The notes: a model not told the origin generated them from the sequence alone. A DNA stretch of 11,542 nt from Candidatus Martarchaeota archaeon (GCA_023379075.1 JAMCSO010000002.1:1-11542); one strand, 5' to 3'. Counted from the first letter of the stretch, positions 1 to 6,016 are shown. A program made the numbers and translations.

Positions 1-266
1 GCGAGATAGTGGCTTATTATACTGTTTACTGCCTGCCTTACTTCTGGATTGATTGCATATATTCTCTCCTTACCTGCTCTTCTTACGTTAACAAATCCGC
101 AATTCAAAAGGCAATGCAGGTGGTGAGAGACATTGCTTTGTTCGATTCCAGTCATACTCACTATCTCGCTTACGTTCAGATCTCTCTCTGCAAGATATCC
201 CAGTATGCTGAACCTGCTGTAATCACCTATTGCATAGAAGAATGCCTTGAACTCAAGTTTATCCAT
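1..266 (-). CDS. ArsR/SmtB-type winged-helix transcription regulator (3' end off the window)
   Basis: The 88 visible residues match the compact ArsR fold: an N-terminal helix with GDYSRFSILGYL (residues 14-25), then LNVSEIVSMTG (30-40), a recognition helix SNVSHHLHCLLNCGFV (44-59) and a beta wing VRRAGKERIYAINPE (61-75). The family binds promoter DNA as a dimer and usually releases it on metal or redox signals. The ATG at 266-264 is the only possible start because an in-frame TGA lies directly before it; GTGAT four bases upstream is a fair ribosome site. The start is 7 bases after the thioredoxin stop, so it is probably the last gene of that operon and may autoregulate it. The usual ArsR metal motif ELCVCDL is absent (DLNVSEIV instead). 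Cys52 and Cys56 sit in the recognition helix, which is unusual. Family members are about 90-120 residues, so little is missing. The ligand is unknown. Confidence 0.85.
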   Translation of the reverse strand, partial: MDKLEFKAFFYAIGDYSRFSILGYLAERDLNVSEIVSMTGIEQSNVSHHLHCLLNCGFVNVRRAGKERIYAINPEVRQAVNSIISHYL

Positions 267-273
267 TCAATCA

Positions 274-831
274 CTATAAGGTGTTGTTTATGGCCCCCTC
301 CAACTGCTCGAGAGTCGATTCCGGAGAACCGTTTATATATAATACCGTACCATTTGGAGAGATGAGGTAATATATATCCAAATAGCCTTTTGGGTCATAG
401 GCTGCAGTCATGTTATAACCTGCAAATGCTGGTATTATTGTACCGTTCGAGTATGCGCTAGGAGCATATGAATTAACGAAGCCCCCTACGGGCTGACCGC
501 TATATCCCAAGTCCTTATAAAGTTCCAACTCAACAAGCTTAATTCCACGCTTCTTAAAAAATTCATAGTTCTGGTTTATCACTTCATTACCTTGTGCGCA
601 AGAAGGGCACCAGGTAGCTACGAACCAAAGCACCACAGTGTGCCCTTTGTATGCAGACAAATTCGCATATGAACCGTTGCTTAGAAAAAATCCATAATCT
701 GGAGCGATTGAACCAACAGTAATATTCTGCTGCACAGCATTCTCACTGTAAGAATCATATCTCATAAACAACAAAATCACAACAATCAGGGCTGCGAGCA
801 CTACAATTCCAACCATCAATTTCCTTCTCAT
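274..831 (-). CDS. Membrane-anchored extracytoplasmic thioredoxin-like (TlpA/AhpC-type) protein
   Basis: This 185-residue protein has an N-terminal membrane anchor (MRRK, then hydrophobic residues 6-23), a short linker and a thioredoxin fold. VGSIAPDYGFFLSNG (39-53) is the typical entry of TlpA/redoxin domains, and the active site is ATWCPSC (72-78) with Cys75 and Cys78, the only cysteines. IIPAF with Pro134 is a candidate for the cis-proline loop. Family members reduce or oxidise thiols outside the membrane. Eight N-X-S/T sequons (36, 52, 57, 129, 140, 160, 167, 182) fit a glycosylated exported protein. The ATG at 831-829 overlaps the stop of the upstream gene as ATGA, and GGTGA lies 4 bases before it, so the two are probably translationally coupled. 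Longer in-frame starts would reach back into the neighbour and are not favoured. The redox partner and direction of electron flow are not known. Confidence 0.88.
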   Translation of the reverse strand: MRRKLMVGIVVLAALIVVILLFMRYDSYSENAVQQNITVGSIAPDYGFFLSNGSYANLSAYKGHTVVLWFVATWCPSCAQGNEVINQNYEFFKKRGIKLVELELYKDLGYSGQPVGGFVNSYAPSAYSNGTIIPAFAGYNMTAAYDPKGYLDIYYLISPNGTVLYINGSPESTLEQLEGAINNTL

Positions 832-1340
832 CTTTTCACCATACAGCATCTTACAATGTTTCTTGAAACTAATAAAACGCTCAGAAAGAGAATACTCATA
901 GAGAACGCAATTAAGATCGTTTCGTAGGTAACAAATGGGCCCTGGAAATCGCCAGTTACATTTATTATTGTAGTGGTGGACGCACCAAAGGCAGCTAAGA
1001 TAGCTGGTATAACAGAAGTACAGCAAAGACTACTTGGGATTATTGCTGCAATCACTGCTCCCAAGCCTGTTTTTCCGCTAAGCGAGGCTCCATTTACAAA
1101 CGCGAAGGCATTCATAATCAATGATAGTCCAAGAAGCACACTAATAGCCAAAGATACAATTAATGAGTAAATGTTTAGTCCAAATGCTATCTTTGGAAGT
1201 GCTAAATTTAATGAAGAGCCATAAAGCAGATAAGAGTATCCAAGAAAGGATAGCAGAGCAATAACTAAAAACGCAACAAAGTATGCTCTGGAGTTTAACA
1301 CAAAGCGAACCGCGTTTATTACTCCAAATCCTTTATTCAT
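828..1340 (-). CDS. Four-helix membrane protein with two Cys-Cys pairs (possible thiol or metal transfer partner)
   Basis: I do not recognise a named family. The 170-residue form starting at ATG 1340 has four hydrophobic segments at about 19-39, 58-81, 92-119 and 140-159. Positive residues suggest a cytoplasmic N-terminus and C-terminus. Cys106-Cys107 lies inside helix 3 (IPSSLCCTSVIPA) and Cys165-Cys166 on the cytoplasmic tail (VRCCMVKR). That layout recalls the mercury transporter MerT, which also has a CC pair in a helix and a second pair at the cytoplasmic side, but similarity is by layout only. CcdA-like electron transfer to the adjacent thioredoxin is the other option. Start choice: a TATA-like box is centred about 26 bases before 1340, which fits a leaderless mRNA; ATG 1361 (seven residues longer) would lie within that box. 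It is the first gene of the operon, and its stop overlaps the thioredoxin start. Confidence 0.75.
   Translation of the reverse strand: MNKGFGVINAVRFVLNSRAYFVAFLVIALLSFLGYSYLLYGSSLNLALPKIAFGLNIYSLIVSLAISVLLGLSLIMNAFAFVNGASLSGKTGLGAVIAAIIPSSLCCTSVIPAILAAFGASTTTIINVTGDFQGPFVTYETILIAFSMSILFLSVLLVSRNIVRCCMVKR
913..932. repeat. 20-base direct repeat, copy 1 (inside the Cys-Cys membrane gene)
   Basis: The bases at 913-932 are identical to those at 1452-1471 and in the same orientation. This copy encodes VTYETI at the start of helix 4 of the membrane protein; the second copy lies in the non-coding stretch upstream of the operon. An exact 20-base match within 11.5 kb is not expected by chance. Confidence 0.9.
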
Positions 1341-1360
1341 AATATATGAATAACCAATCA

Positions 1361-1371
1361 TATTTATATTA
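1361..1371 (-). promoter_or_regulatory. Candidate TATA box of the membrane protein/thioredoxin/ArsR operon
   Basis: Read on the minus strand, this is an A/T-only TAATATAAATA box centred about 26 bases upstream of ATG 1340. This spacing is the usual distance from an archaeal TATA box to the transcription start, so the operon mRNA could be leaderless. No ribosome site is visible before 1340, in keeping with that. Confidence 0.5.
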
Positions 1372-1414
1372 CTTTGGCTTCTGCACACTTAGATCCCATA
1401 CTTTTAGCCTCGCT

Positions 1415-1471
1415 TCAAACACTGAAAATAAGATAAAATCCCAAGCCAAAGAAGATCGTTTCGTAGGTAAC
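1415..1471 (-). pseudogene. Relic of the 3' end of a second copy of the Cys-Cys membrane gene
   Basis: Read on the minus strand from 1471, the DNA encodes VTYETIFFGLGFYLIFSV followed by TGA. The first six residues and their DNA (1452-1471) are identical to helix 4 of the membrane gene downstream (VTYETILIAFSMSILFLSV), and the rest stays hydrophobic with a similar LxxxSV ending. Upstream of the repeat the reading frame does not resemble the intact gene. No start or ribosome site is evident, and the frame closes at a TAG only 17 codons further upstream. The simplest reading is a decayed partial duplication or a recombination scar; a chance short ORF seeded by a repeat is the alternative. Confidence 0.45.
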
Positions 1472-1550
1472 TTTATAGTAAGCAATGCATGTAAGCAGCC
1501 AGTGTTTAGATCTCCTTAGAACCTAATCTGAACAATGAACTCAGATAATG

Positions 1551-2414
1551 TCATGCAAAGAGCAGAGTAAATCCTAATATAAGGAAGATGATTATGTGAC
1601 CTAACAATCCAAACCTAAGCGTGCTAATTGCTTTTTTGTCCAGTTCGCCATTCCTGTAACCTTTCATGGCGCTGCGATATATTGATAAATAGATGCCAAA
1701 GAACATTGCTGCGAAGACAACTAGGGCGTAAAAGATTTCTGGAAGGTTTAGCTGAGATGCAGCACTAGGTAAATTTGAGATGTTAACCATTATGAAGATT
1801 ATCGCGATCTGGAATGCACCCTGTAGACCTGCAATCTTTATGTTTATGCCATTGAGCTTAGCTATTCTCTCCTTTTTGGGATCTAACTTCGCTAGCTCTA
1901 TGAATATCCTCATGCTGTTCGGCATTAGAATTACAAATCCCTGTATAGTCAATATGGTGACTATTAACAACGCAGCTATTATCCAGAAGTATGAAAAATT
2001 AAAGATTCCGAGCGACATTGCAAGATATATGCCTGCAGTTATGGTTGTTGCTGAAAGGGAAGGCAATATAAAGAAGGTAGACGGAGTGAGCCTTTTCGCA
2101 ACTTCTACTCTGCCTCCTATGTCAAGAGATCCCAGCACCCGCCCAAGTATCAAAGCCATGAATAGGTCAAAACCAGTCCACATCACTGCAGACATGACAT
2201 GTGTGTAAGTCAACAGGACAAGACTTTTCAAGGCGATTGCTACTAATAGAACAATGGGTGGTATAAGTCCAAGCAGGAAACTCTGCAATAGAAGGCGGTG
2301 TGTGTAAGCAGGGAAACCGCCTGGTTCTGCTCCAGCATGTTGGGCAGCCAATATCTTAGCAGTGCTTGGTATAGAGCTGCCCGAATTTGTTGAAGAATCT
2401 TGCTCTTTTGACAT
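1551..2414 (-). CDS. Seven-helix integral membrane protein, possibly CopD/DUF2269-like
   Basis: This 287-residue protein has a polar, Ser-rich N-terminus (1-40) and about seven hydrophobic segments near 44-66, 72-94, 115-136, 143-164, 198-220, 225-246 and 266-286. His72 in THVMSAVMWTGFDLF resembles the His-x(n)-W-x-G signature of CopD/DUF2269-type membrane proteins, some of which bind haem or copper; His273 in the last helix could be a partner ligand. RVEVAKRLTPSTFFILP (102-118) and MPNSMRIF (164-171) form loops with the feel of that group. I cannot name the family with certainty. ATG 2414 is preceded by GGATGAT about 7 bases upstream, a good ribosome site. It starts 7 bases after the small gene at 2422-2583, so the two are probably cotranscribed from the promoter near 2627. 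Confidence 0.75.
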   Translation of the reverse strand: MSKEQDSSTNSGSSIPSTAKILAAQHAGAEPGGFPAYTHRLLLQSFLLGLIPPIVLLVAIALKSLVLLTYTHVMSAVMWTGFDLFMALILGRVLGSLDIGGRVEVAKRLTPSTFFILPSLSATTITAGIYLAMSLGIFNFSYFWIIAALLIVTILTIQGFVILMPNSMRIFIELAKLDPKKERIAKLNGINIKIAGLQGAFQIAIIFIMVNISNLPSAASQLNLPEIFYALVVFAAMFFGIYLSIYRSAMKGYRNGELDKKAISTLRFGLLGHIIIFLILGFTLLFA

Positions 2415-2421
2415 GAAAACA

Positions 2422-2583
2422 TCATCCTATTGATATTTCAGCCATTTCGAAGTTGAAAGTATTCTTCTCCACCAAGCTGTTTATTATTTCATATTTGTTA
2501 TACGATGCGATTACGATATTGTGGTCTTTGTTGTAAATAATCTTGTTTCCCATTATCTGGCGTGTAGGACTAGATATCTTCAT
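2422..2583 (-). CDS. Small hypothetical protein, 53 residues, leading the membrane protein gene
   Basis: The ORF starts MKISSPTRQIMGNKIIYNKD and ends NFEMAEISIG. It has no cysteine, no membrane segment and no recognisable domain; the pattern of alternating hydrophobic residues (NKIIYNK, NIVIASYN) followed by an amphipathic stretch (YEIINSLVEK) suggests a small folded beta-alpha protein. Support for translation comes from context: a TATA-like box centred near 2627, a leader of roughly 18 bases with GGTG a few bases before the ATG, and a stop 7 bases before the start of the membrane gene. Together these form a normal two-gene operon. It may assist or regulate the membrane protein, but nothing in the sequence shows how. 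Confidence 0.6.
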   Translation of the reverse strand: MKISSPTRQIMGNKIIYNKDHNIVIASYNKYEIINSLVEKNTFNFEMAEISIG

Positions 2584-2621
2584 TAACACCACACATGATC
2601 AACTTCTATCTAATATCAAAG

Positions 2622-2631
2622 TTTATATTTA
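2622..2631 (-). promoter_or_regulatory. Candidate TATA box for the small gene and membrane protein operon
   Basis: Read on the minus strand this is TAAATATAAA, preceded by purines. A start of transcription about 26 bases downstream would fall near 2601, giving an 18-base leader that holds the GGTG ribosome site of the 53-residue gene. Confidence 0.5.
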
Positions 2632-2973
2632 TTTTGCTCAGAACCAAAAGTAGATGCTTACAAACTGTCTCACCTCAACCAGCTCTGAAGGTTGTTTTGG
2701 TTGCGCAAATACCTTCTGGAGATCGCTTCAATTGATTGTAAGCCTGCAACTATGTAAAATAAGGTGCCGAGCTTCCGGTTTCGATCCTACAAAATCAGAC
2801 TTAACTCTTAGGGGGATCTGAACTCCCAAACCCTCTGGTGATGAGAGTCAAATATCAAAGGATTCGAACTAGAAAATCTGTCGTAAGATTGATTTTCAGG
2901 AACTCTGGTTTTGTTAGTATTTTTCATCAAACCACACTTTTCCAAAGACACATATTCAAACTCTGGATTTCAG

Positions 2974-2999
2974 CTCTATCATCTGATGAAATGATAGAG
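2974..2999. repeat. Hairpin: 9-base perfect inverted repeat, 8-base loop
   Basis: CTCTATCAT at 2974-2982 is the exact reverse complement of ATGATAGAG at 2991-2999, around the loop CTGATGAA. Without a following T-tract on either strand it is not a typical terminator. It could be an operator or the stem of a small RNA. Confidence 0.6.
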
Positions 3000-3014
3000 A
3001 GTTGCACTTTTCCT

Positions 3015-3034
3015 CTACTTTTTGCAAAAAGTAG
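3015..3034. repeat. 20-base perfect palindrome
   Basis: CTACTTTTTG followed at once by CAAAAAGTAG reads the same on both strands. It lies 53 bases beyond the 3' end of tRNA-Leu. On the minus strand it is preceded by TTTTTG and could help end the tRNA transcript; it could also be a protein-binding site. Confidence 0.65.
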
Positions 3035-3086
3035 CAAAAATCTGTTTCGGATTCGGACTCCAGTTTTGATGTCTTAATTCTTATTT

Positions 3087-3171
3087 GCAGGGGGAGAGAT
3101 TTGAACTCTCGCATCCGCTATGGAAACGGGTCCTAAGCCCGTCGCATTTGGCCAAGCTCTGCCACCCCTGC
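3087..3171 (-). tRNA. tRNA-Leu (anticodon UAG)
   Basis: The 85-base minus-strand sequence folds as a class II tRNA. The acceptor pairs GCAGGGG with CCCCTGC, the D-arm is GCA/TGC with GGCC in the loop, the anticodon stem is ACGGG/CCCGT around loop CTTAGGA (anticodon TAG at 3133-3135), and there is a long variable arm (TCC/GGA). The T-arm is GAGAG/CTCTC with loop TTCAAAT. The anticodon reads CUN leucine codons. CCA is not encoded, as is common in archaea, and there is no intron. The AT-rich block at 3191-3206 is about 25 bases upstream and is its likely promoter, shared in divergent orientation with the synthetase gene. Confidence 0.96.
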
Positions 3172-3190
3172 ATAAGCCAAAAGAGAATTC

Positions 3191-3206
3191 TTTTATATAT
3201 TATATT
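3191..3206. promoter_or_regulatory. Shared divergent TATA region for tRNA-Leu (minus) and serS (plus)
   Basis: TTTTATATATTATATT contains TATA boxes in both directions. The minus reading lies about 25 bases before the tRNA 5' end. The plus reading puts a transcription start near 3223, leaving at most a very short leader before the serS ATG at 3230. Confidence 0.6.
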
Positions 3207-3229
3207 GGACATTAATAAATGTTGGTTTC

Positions 3230-4561
3230 ATGCTTACTACAAAGTACGTGCGCGACAATATAGTTGCTATAAGAGCATCGCTCAAGAAGAGAAAAAGCGA
3301 TTATCCAATAGATAAGCTGCTCTCTTTGGATGAGGAATCAAGAAAACTTAAAACAGAGCTCCAGCAGCTTCAGGCATTGAAGAACAAGGGCAGTTTAGAG
3401 ATAGCGGCTGAAACCAAAAAGGGGAAAAACGATCATAGTTCAAGGGAAAAGATAAAGGAGAAGTCTGAAGAGCTCGCAAAGATCAAGGAGAAGATAGCAG
3501 AGCTCGAAGCCAGACTTCCAAGTTACGAGCAGGAAATAGAGATGCTTCTCTGGAATCTTCCAAATATATTGCATGATTCAGTTCCCTATGGAGAGGACGA
3601 TTCTGGAAATCTGGAAGTTAAGAAGGTTGGTGAAACAAAAAAGAGGAAGATTCCTGACCACGAAGAGATACTTGCTGGCATGGGTTTGTTAGATATCTCC
3701 CAGGCCGCGAAGGTCGCAGGCGCGAGGTTCTTCTATCTCAAAGGCGACCTTGCACTTCTTGAGCAGGCGTTGATACGCTTTGCGATAAATGAACTATCTA
3801 AAAAAGGATACACCTTAATAGCTCCACCATTGATGATGCGCAAGGACTACTACAAAGGCGTTACAGCTCTCGGCGACTTCGAAGACGCGCTTTACAAAGT
3901 TGAGGAGGATTATGAGTCAGAAGAAAAGAGCATGCAAAAATCTGACAAAGGCTTATTTTTAATATCGACATCAGAGCATGCTATAGCTGCAATGCATGCA
4001 GATACAATATTCTCTCAGAAAGAGCTTCCAAAGAGATATATTGGCATAAGCCCGTCATTTAGGAGAGAGGCCGGATCCCACGGTAAGGATACAAAAGGAA
4101 TATTTAGAACGCATCAATTTTATAAAGTGGAGCAATTTGTCTTTTCAAAGAAGGAAGACTCCTGGCATATAATAAATGAATTGCTCTCCAACTCTGAAGA
4201 GCTCTTCCAGAAGCTTGGGCTTCCATACAGGGTTGTAAATATCTGCACAGGAGACATCGGCGTAGTTGCTGCAAAGAAATTCGATATTGAAGCATACATG
4301 CCTAGCCAGGATGCATACAGGGAAGTCGTCTCATGCTCCAACTGCACAGATTGGCAGTCATTACGGCTCGATATACGCTATGATGAGGGAGGGGAGCGCA
4401 AGTATGTTCATACACTTAATTCTACAGCAATAGCAACAAACAGGGCTCTTGTGGCTATAGTTGAAAATTACTACAAAGACAACGGAACAATAGAAGTTCC
4501 TGAAGTGCTTCAAGAGTACATGGGCAAGAAGCTGATTGTCGGAATCTCGAAGAAGCAGTGA
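3230..4561 (+). CDS. serS: Seryl-tRNA synthetase
   Basis: This class II enzyme charges tRNA-Ser with serine in the cytoplasm, using ATP. At 443 residues it has the normal length of the common (bacterial-type) form rather than the rare methanogen form. Residues 1-110 form the long antiparallel coiled coil that grips the tRNA-Ser variable arm (LDEESRKLKTELQQLQ; KEKSEELAKIKEKIAELEA). The catalytic domain shows the serine-binding TSEH loop (247-250), motif 2 SFRREAGSHGKDTKG (276-290) and FRTHQFYKVEQF (292-303), and motif 3 LNSTAIATNRALVAIVENY (396-414) with Arg405. CSNCTDWQSLRL (369-380) is the usual region before motif 3. No ribosome site is seen before ATG 3230, in keeping with a near-leaderless mRNA. 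Its stop is 11 bases from the stop of the convergent neighbour. Nothing is missing. Confidence 0.97.
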   Translation: MLTTKYVRDNIVAIRASLKKRKSDYPIDKLLSLDEESRKLKTELQQLQALKNKGSLEIAAETKKGKNDHSSREKIKEKSEELAKIKEKIAELEARLPSYEQEIEMLLWNLPNILHDSVPYGEDDSGNLEVKKVGETKKRKIPDHEEILAGMGLLDISQAAKVAGARFFYLKGDLALLEQALIRFAINELSKKGYTLIAPPLMMRKDYYKGVTALGDFEDALYKVEEDYESEEKSMQKSDKGLFLISTSEHAIAAMHADTIFSQKELPKRYIGISPSFRREAGSHGKDTKGIFRTHQFYKVEQFVFSKKEDSWHIINELLSNSEELFQKLGLPYRVVNICTGDIGVVAAKKFDIEAYMPSQDAYREVVSCSNCTDWQSLRLDIRYDEGGERKYVHTLNSTAIATNRALVAIVENYYKDNGTIEVPEVLQEYMGKKLIVGISKKQ

Positions 4562-4572
4562 GAACCAAAGCG

Positions 4573-5517
4573 CTAAGAGATCTCTTTCCACAAAGTTATT
4601 ACGTATCCTGCAACATCTTCTTTTCCATTTATTCCAACACTACCCAAGATTCTTAGTACGGATTCTGTATTAACTGGCTTTCCAAGAGCTTCTAGGAAAC
4701 GTATTGCAGATCCGTAAATTGCTGGAGCAAAGCCATATTCAAACCGTGACTTAATATACGTTATCATCTCTACATTCGGCTTGAAACCTATGGCCTCTAG
4801 CATATTCACAACCCCTTCCATGTTCCTCTCTCCATTATCATCAATATCTTTTCCTAAGAATGCAAGTACTCCTAACGCAGATATATAATAAATAAGATCT
4901 TTTTTCATCGCTTCCCCAATGTCTTTAAACTCGAAAGTCCTCTTGAGTTGCAGAAGGAGCTCCTTTGCCGTAATCAAAGCAGCTCCAGAAAGCCTCTCGC
5001 TGATTTCATTTCCGATCATGGAAGCTTTCCCAGTTCCCTCTCGAGAAGAGCTAAATTTGTAGTATACAGAAATTATATGCAAGACCGTGGTCCTGTCCAC
5101 CTCAATGTTTACTGACCTTAGAACATTTATTATATTCTCTGGACTGATTTCCTTTCCAAGAATCTTGAGGAAATATATCACAGGTATGCATGGTGCAGCC
5201 ATCCCTATATTCAATGAAGCTGCAAAGTCTAGAAGGCGTTCTTCTGGTTCTATACTTACTGAGAGAAGAACTGAACGTACTGACTCACGGGATATGGGCT
5301 TACCAATAGATACGAGGAGAAGCGCAGCGGATATGTATGGAGTTATTGCTTCTTCAGCTCTCTTTCCCGCAACCTTTATGAAAAATCTCTCCAGCAAGCC
5401 TTGGTTGCTCTTGATTCTCTCTATATCCTCTGTTACAAGCATTGCCATAAGCTGCGATATATCTATTATGGTTTTTCGTAAGATCTCCTTCCAATCCTGC
5501 ACAGACTCCGTTTCCAT
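4573..5517 (-). CDS. Protein with four ribosomal stalk P1/P2-like repeats, paralogue A
   Basis: No family name is known to me. The 314 residues hold four copies of a roughly 46-55 residue unit at about 59-104, 108-153, 207-261 and 264-313. The pattern is YIxAxxxLxxxGKxIxxExVxxVLxSVxIExxExxL followed by a short helix. It matches the N-terminal four-helix dimerisation domain of archaeal P1 (and eukaryotic P1/P2), where GKEITEENVKKVLEAAGVEVDE is typical. The acidic hinge and GTPase-binding tail of real stalk proteins are absent. Each pair of repeats follows a helical segment (9-55 and 169-206), so the protein is an internal duplication. It lacks a signal peptide or membrane helix, so it is probably cytoplasmic. 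No clear ribosome site precedes ATG 5517. A paralogue lies divergently at 6086-7051. Function unknown; a scaffold binding helices or the ribosome is a guess. Confidence 0.8.
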   Translation of the reverse strand: METESVQDWKEILRKTIIDISQLMAMLVTEDIERIKSNQGLLERFFIKVAGKRAEEAITPYISAALLLVSIGKPISRESVRSVLLSVSIEPEERLLDFAASLNIGMAAPCIPVIYFLKILGKEISPENIINVLRSVNIEVDRTTVLHIISVYYKFSSSREGTGKASMIGNEISERLSGAALITAKELLLQLKRTFEFKDIGEAMKKDLIYYISALGVLAFLGKDIDDNGERNMEGVVNMLEAIGFKPNVEMITYIKSRFEYGFAPAIYGSAIRFLEALGKPVNTESVLRILGSVGINGKEDVAGYVITLWKEIS

Positions 5518-5544
5518 ACGCTAACGTTAAGAAGTTGACAAATC

Positions 5545-5766
5545 TTAAGTTTTTTGGTTGAATCTATCTTTATGGTTATCTTCTCTCTCTATCGTCGTAA
5601 ATAGGTTAACACAGACTCTCCTAGGGGTTTGGTTGCATTGCCAGACGTTGACATCTATGAAACCCTCAAAGAAATATATAACTTCGCTACTCAAAGTGGC
5701 TAAGTTAAAGTAATAGGACACATCTTCTCCAGAATCAAGGGTCTCCAGATCATATTTATATTTCAT
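5545..5766 (-). CDS. Possible small hypothetical protein, 73 residues
   Basis: The ORF begins MKYKYDLETLDSGEDVSYYF and ends DNHKDRFNQKT. It is hydrophilic at both ends with a beta-like hydrophobic middle (EVIYFFEGFIDVNVW) and two cysteines; no domain is recognised. ATG 5766 has GTGGTG 6 bases upstream, the ribosome-site type used elsewhere in the window, and an AT-rich stretch near 5811-5818 could serve as TATA box. GTG codons at 5778 and 5775 are alternative starts. It ends 27 bases before the start of paralogue A and could be cotranscribed with it. Codon content is less convincing than for the main genes, so it may be a chance ORF in a regulatory region. Confidence 0.35.
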   Translation of the reverse strand: MKYKYDLETLDSGEDVSYYFNLATLSSEVIYFFEGFIDVNVWQCNQTPRRVCVNLFTTIEREDNHKDRFNQKT

Positions 5767-5805
5767 ATAAAACACCACTTGTCTTGTACGTAGCAGTTAC
5801 GACTA

Positions 5806-5897
5806 GGAGCATTTATTCACTTCTACCATAGCACGGGGGCTGGACCATTTAGAAGAAAAGCAATACCAATCTACGATGGTGCACAATAGAATGCTCC
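5806..5897. other. Foldable 92-base element between the divergent paralogues
   Basis: GGAGCATTTATT (5806-5817) pairs with AATA-G-AATGCTCC (5885-5897) over 12 base pairs with one bulged G. Inside, ACCAT at 5825-5829 or 5844-5848 can pair with ATGGT (5876-5880), and GCAC (5831-5834) with GTGC (5879-5882). It could be a small RNA, a leader structure for the minus-strand small gene or a protein-binding cruciform. The strand is not clear. Confidence 0.35.
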
Positions 5898-6016
5898 AAG
5901 AAATCTACCTGACTTGGGGTTTATATGGTTCCCTAAAGGACTAATCTTGTCTCAAAGGCTAAAGATCAGCAACATTTATACTGAAAGCAATTAAATTAAG
6001 AAGACATTTTATAGTT

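Larger units (their letters stand above)
2641..3086. other. Gene-poor stretch with hairpins and tRNA T-arm-like motifs
   Basis: I see no convincing gene here. It holds a GAAGGT/ACCTTC hairpin (about 2688-2717), two strong palindromes listed separately, and several copies on the minus strand of motifs like a tRNA T-arm: near 2811-2827 (stem GGGAG/CCCCC with loop TTCAGAT), 2860-2870 (GTTCGAATCC) and 3048-3057. Around 2804-2850 the minus strand can also pair ACTCTCA with TAAGAGT outside the first T-arm, like an acceptor stem with the D and anticodon arms missing. It lies directly 3' of tRNA-Leu, so decayed tRNA copies or the scar of an integrated element are possible. A 39-codon ORF at 2808-2927 (minus) is too weak to call. 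Confidence 0.4.

Noticed and set aside
9..365. Plus-strand 118-codon ORF
   Set aside because: It is antisense to the ArsR gene and the end of the thioredoxin gene, both of which have clear motifs; its own protein is Cys/Tyr-rich and matches nothing.
2763..2792. GGTGCCGAGC...GGTTTCGATCC resembling tRNA A and B boxes on the plus strand
   Set aside because: The two boxes are almost adjacent, and no acceptor or anticodon stem can be formed.
2838..2844. GTGATGA resembling box C of a C/D guide RNA
   Set aside because: No CTGA box D at the right distance and no second C'/D' pair.
2808..2927. Minus-strand 39-codon ORF starting MKNTNKTRV
   Set aside because: GTGGT precedes the ATG, but it is short, crosses the tRNA-like motifs and has no downstream partner gene; not distinguishable from chance.
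2838..3315. Two plus-strand ORFs across the gene-poor stretch and the tRNA
   Set aside because: One contains the palindromes with biased composition; the other is antisense to tRNA-Leu and overlaps serS out of frame.
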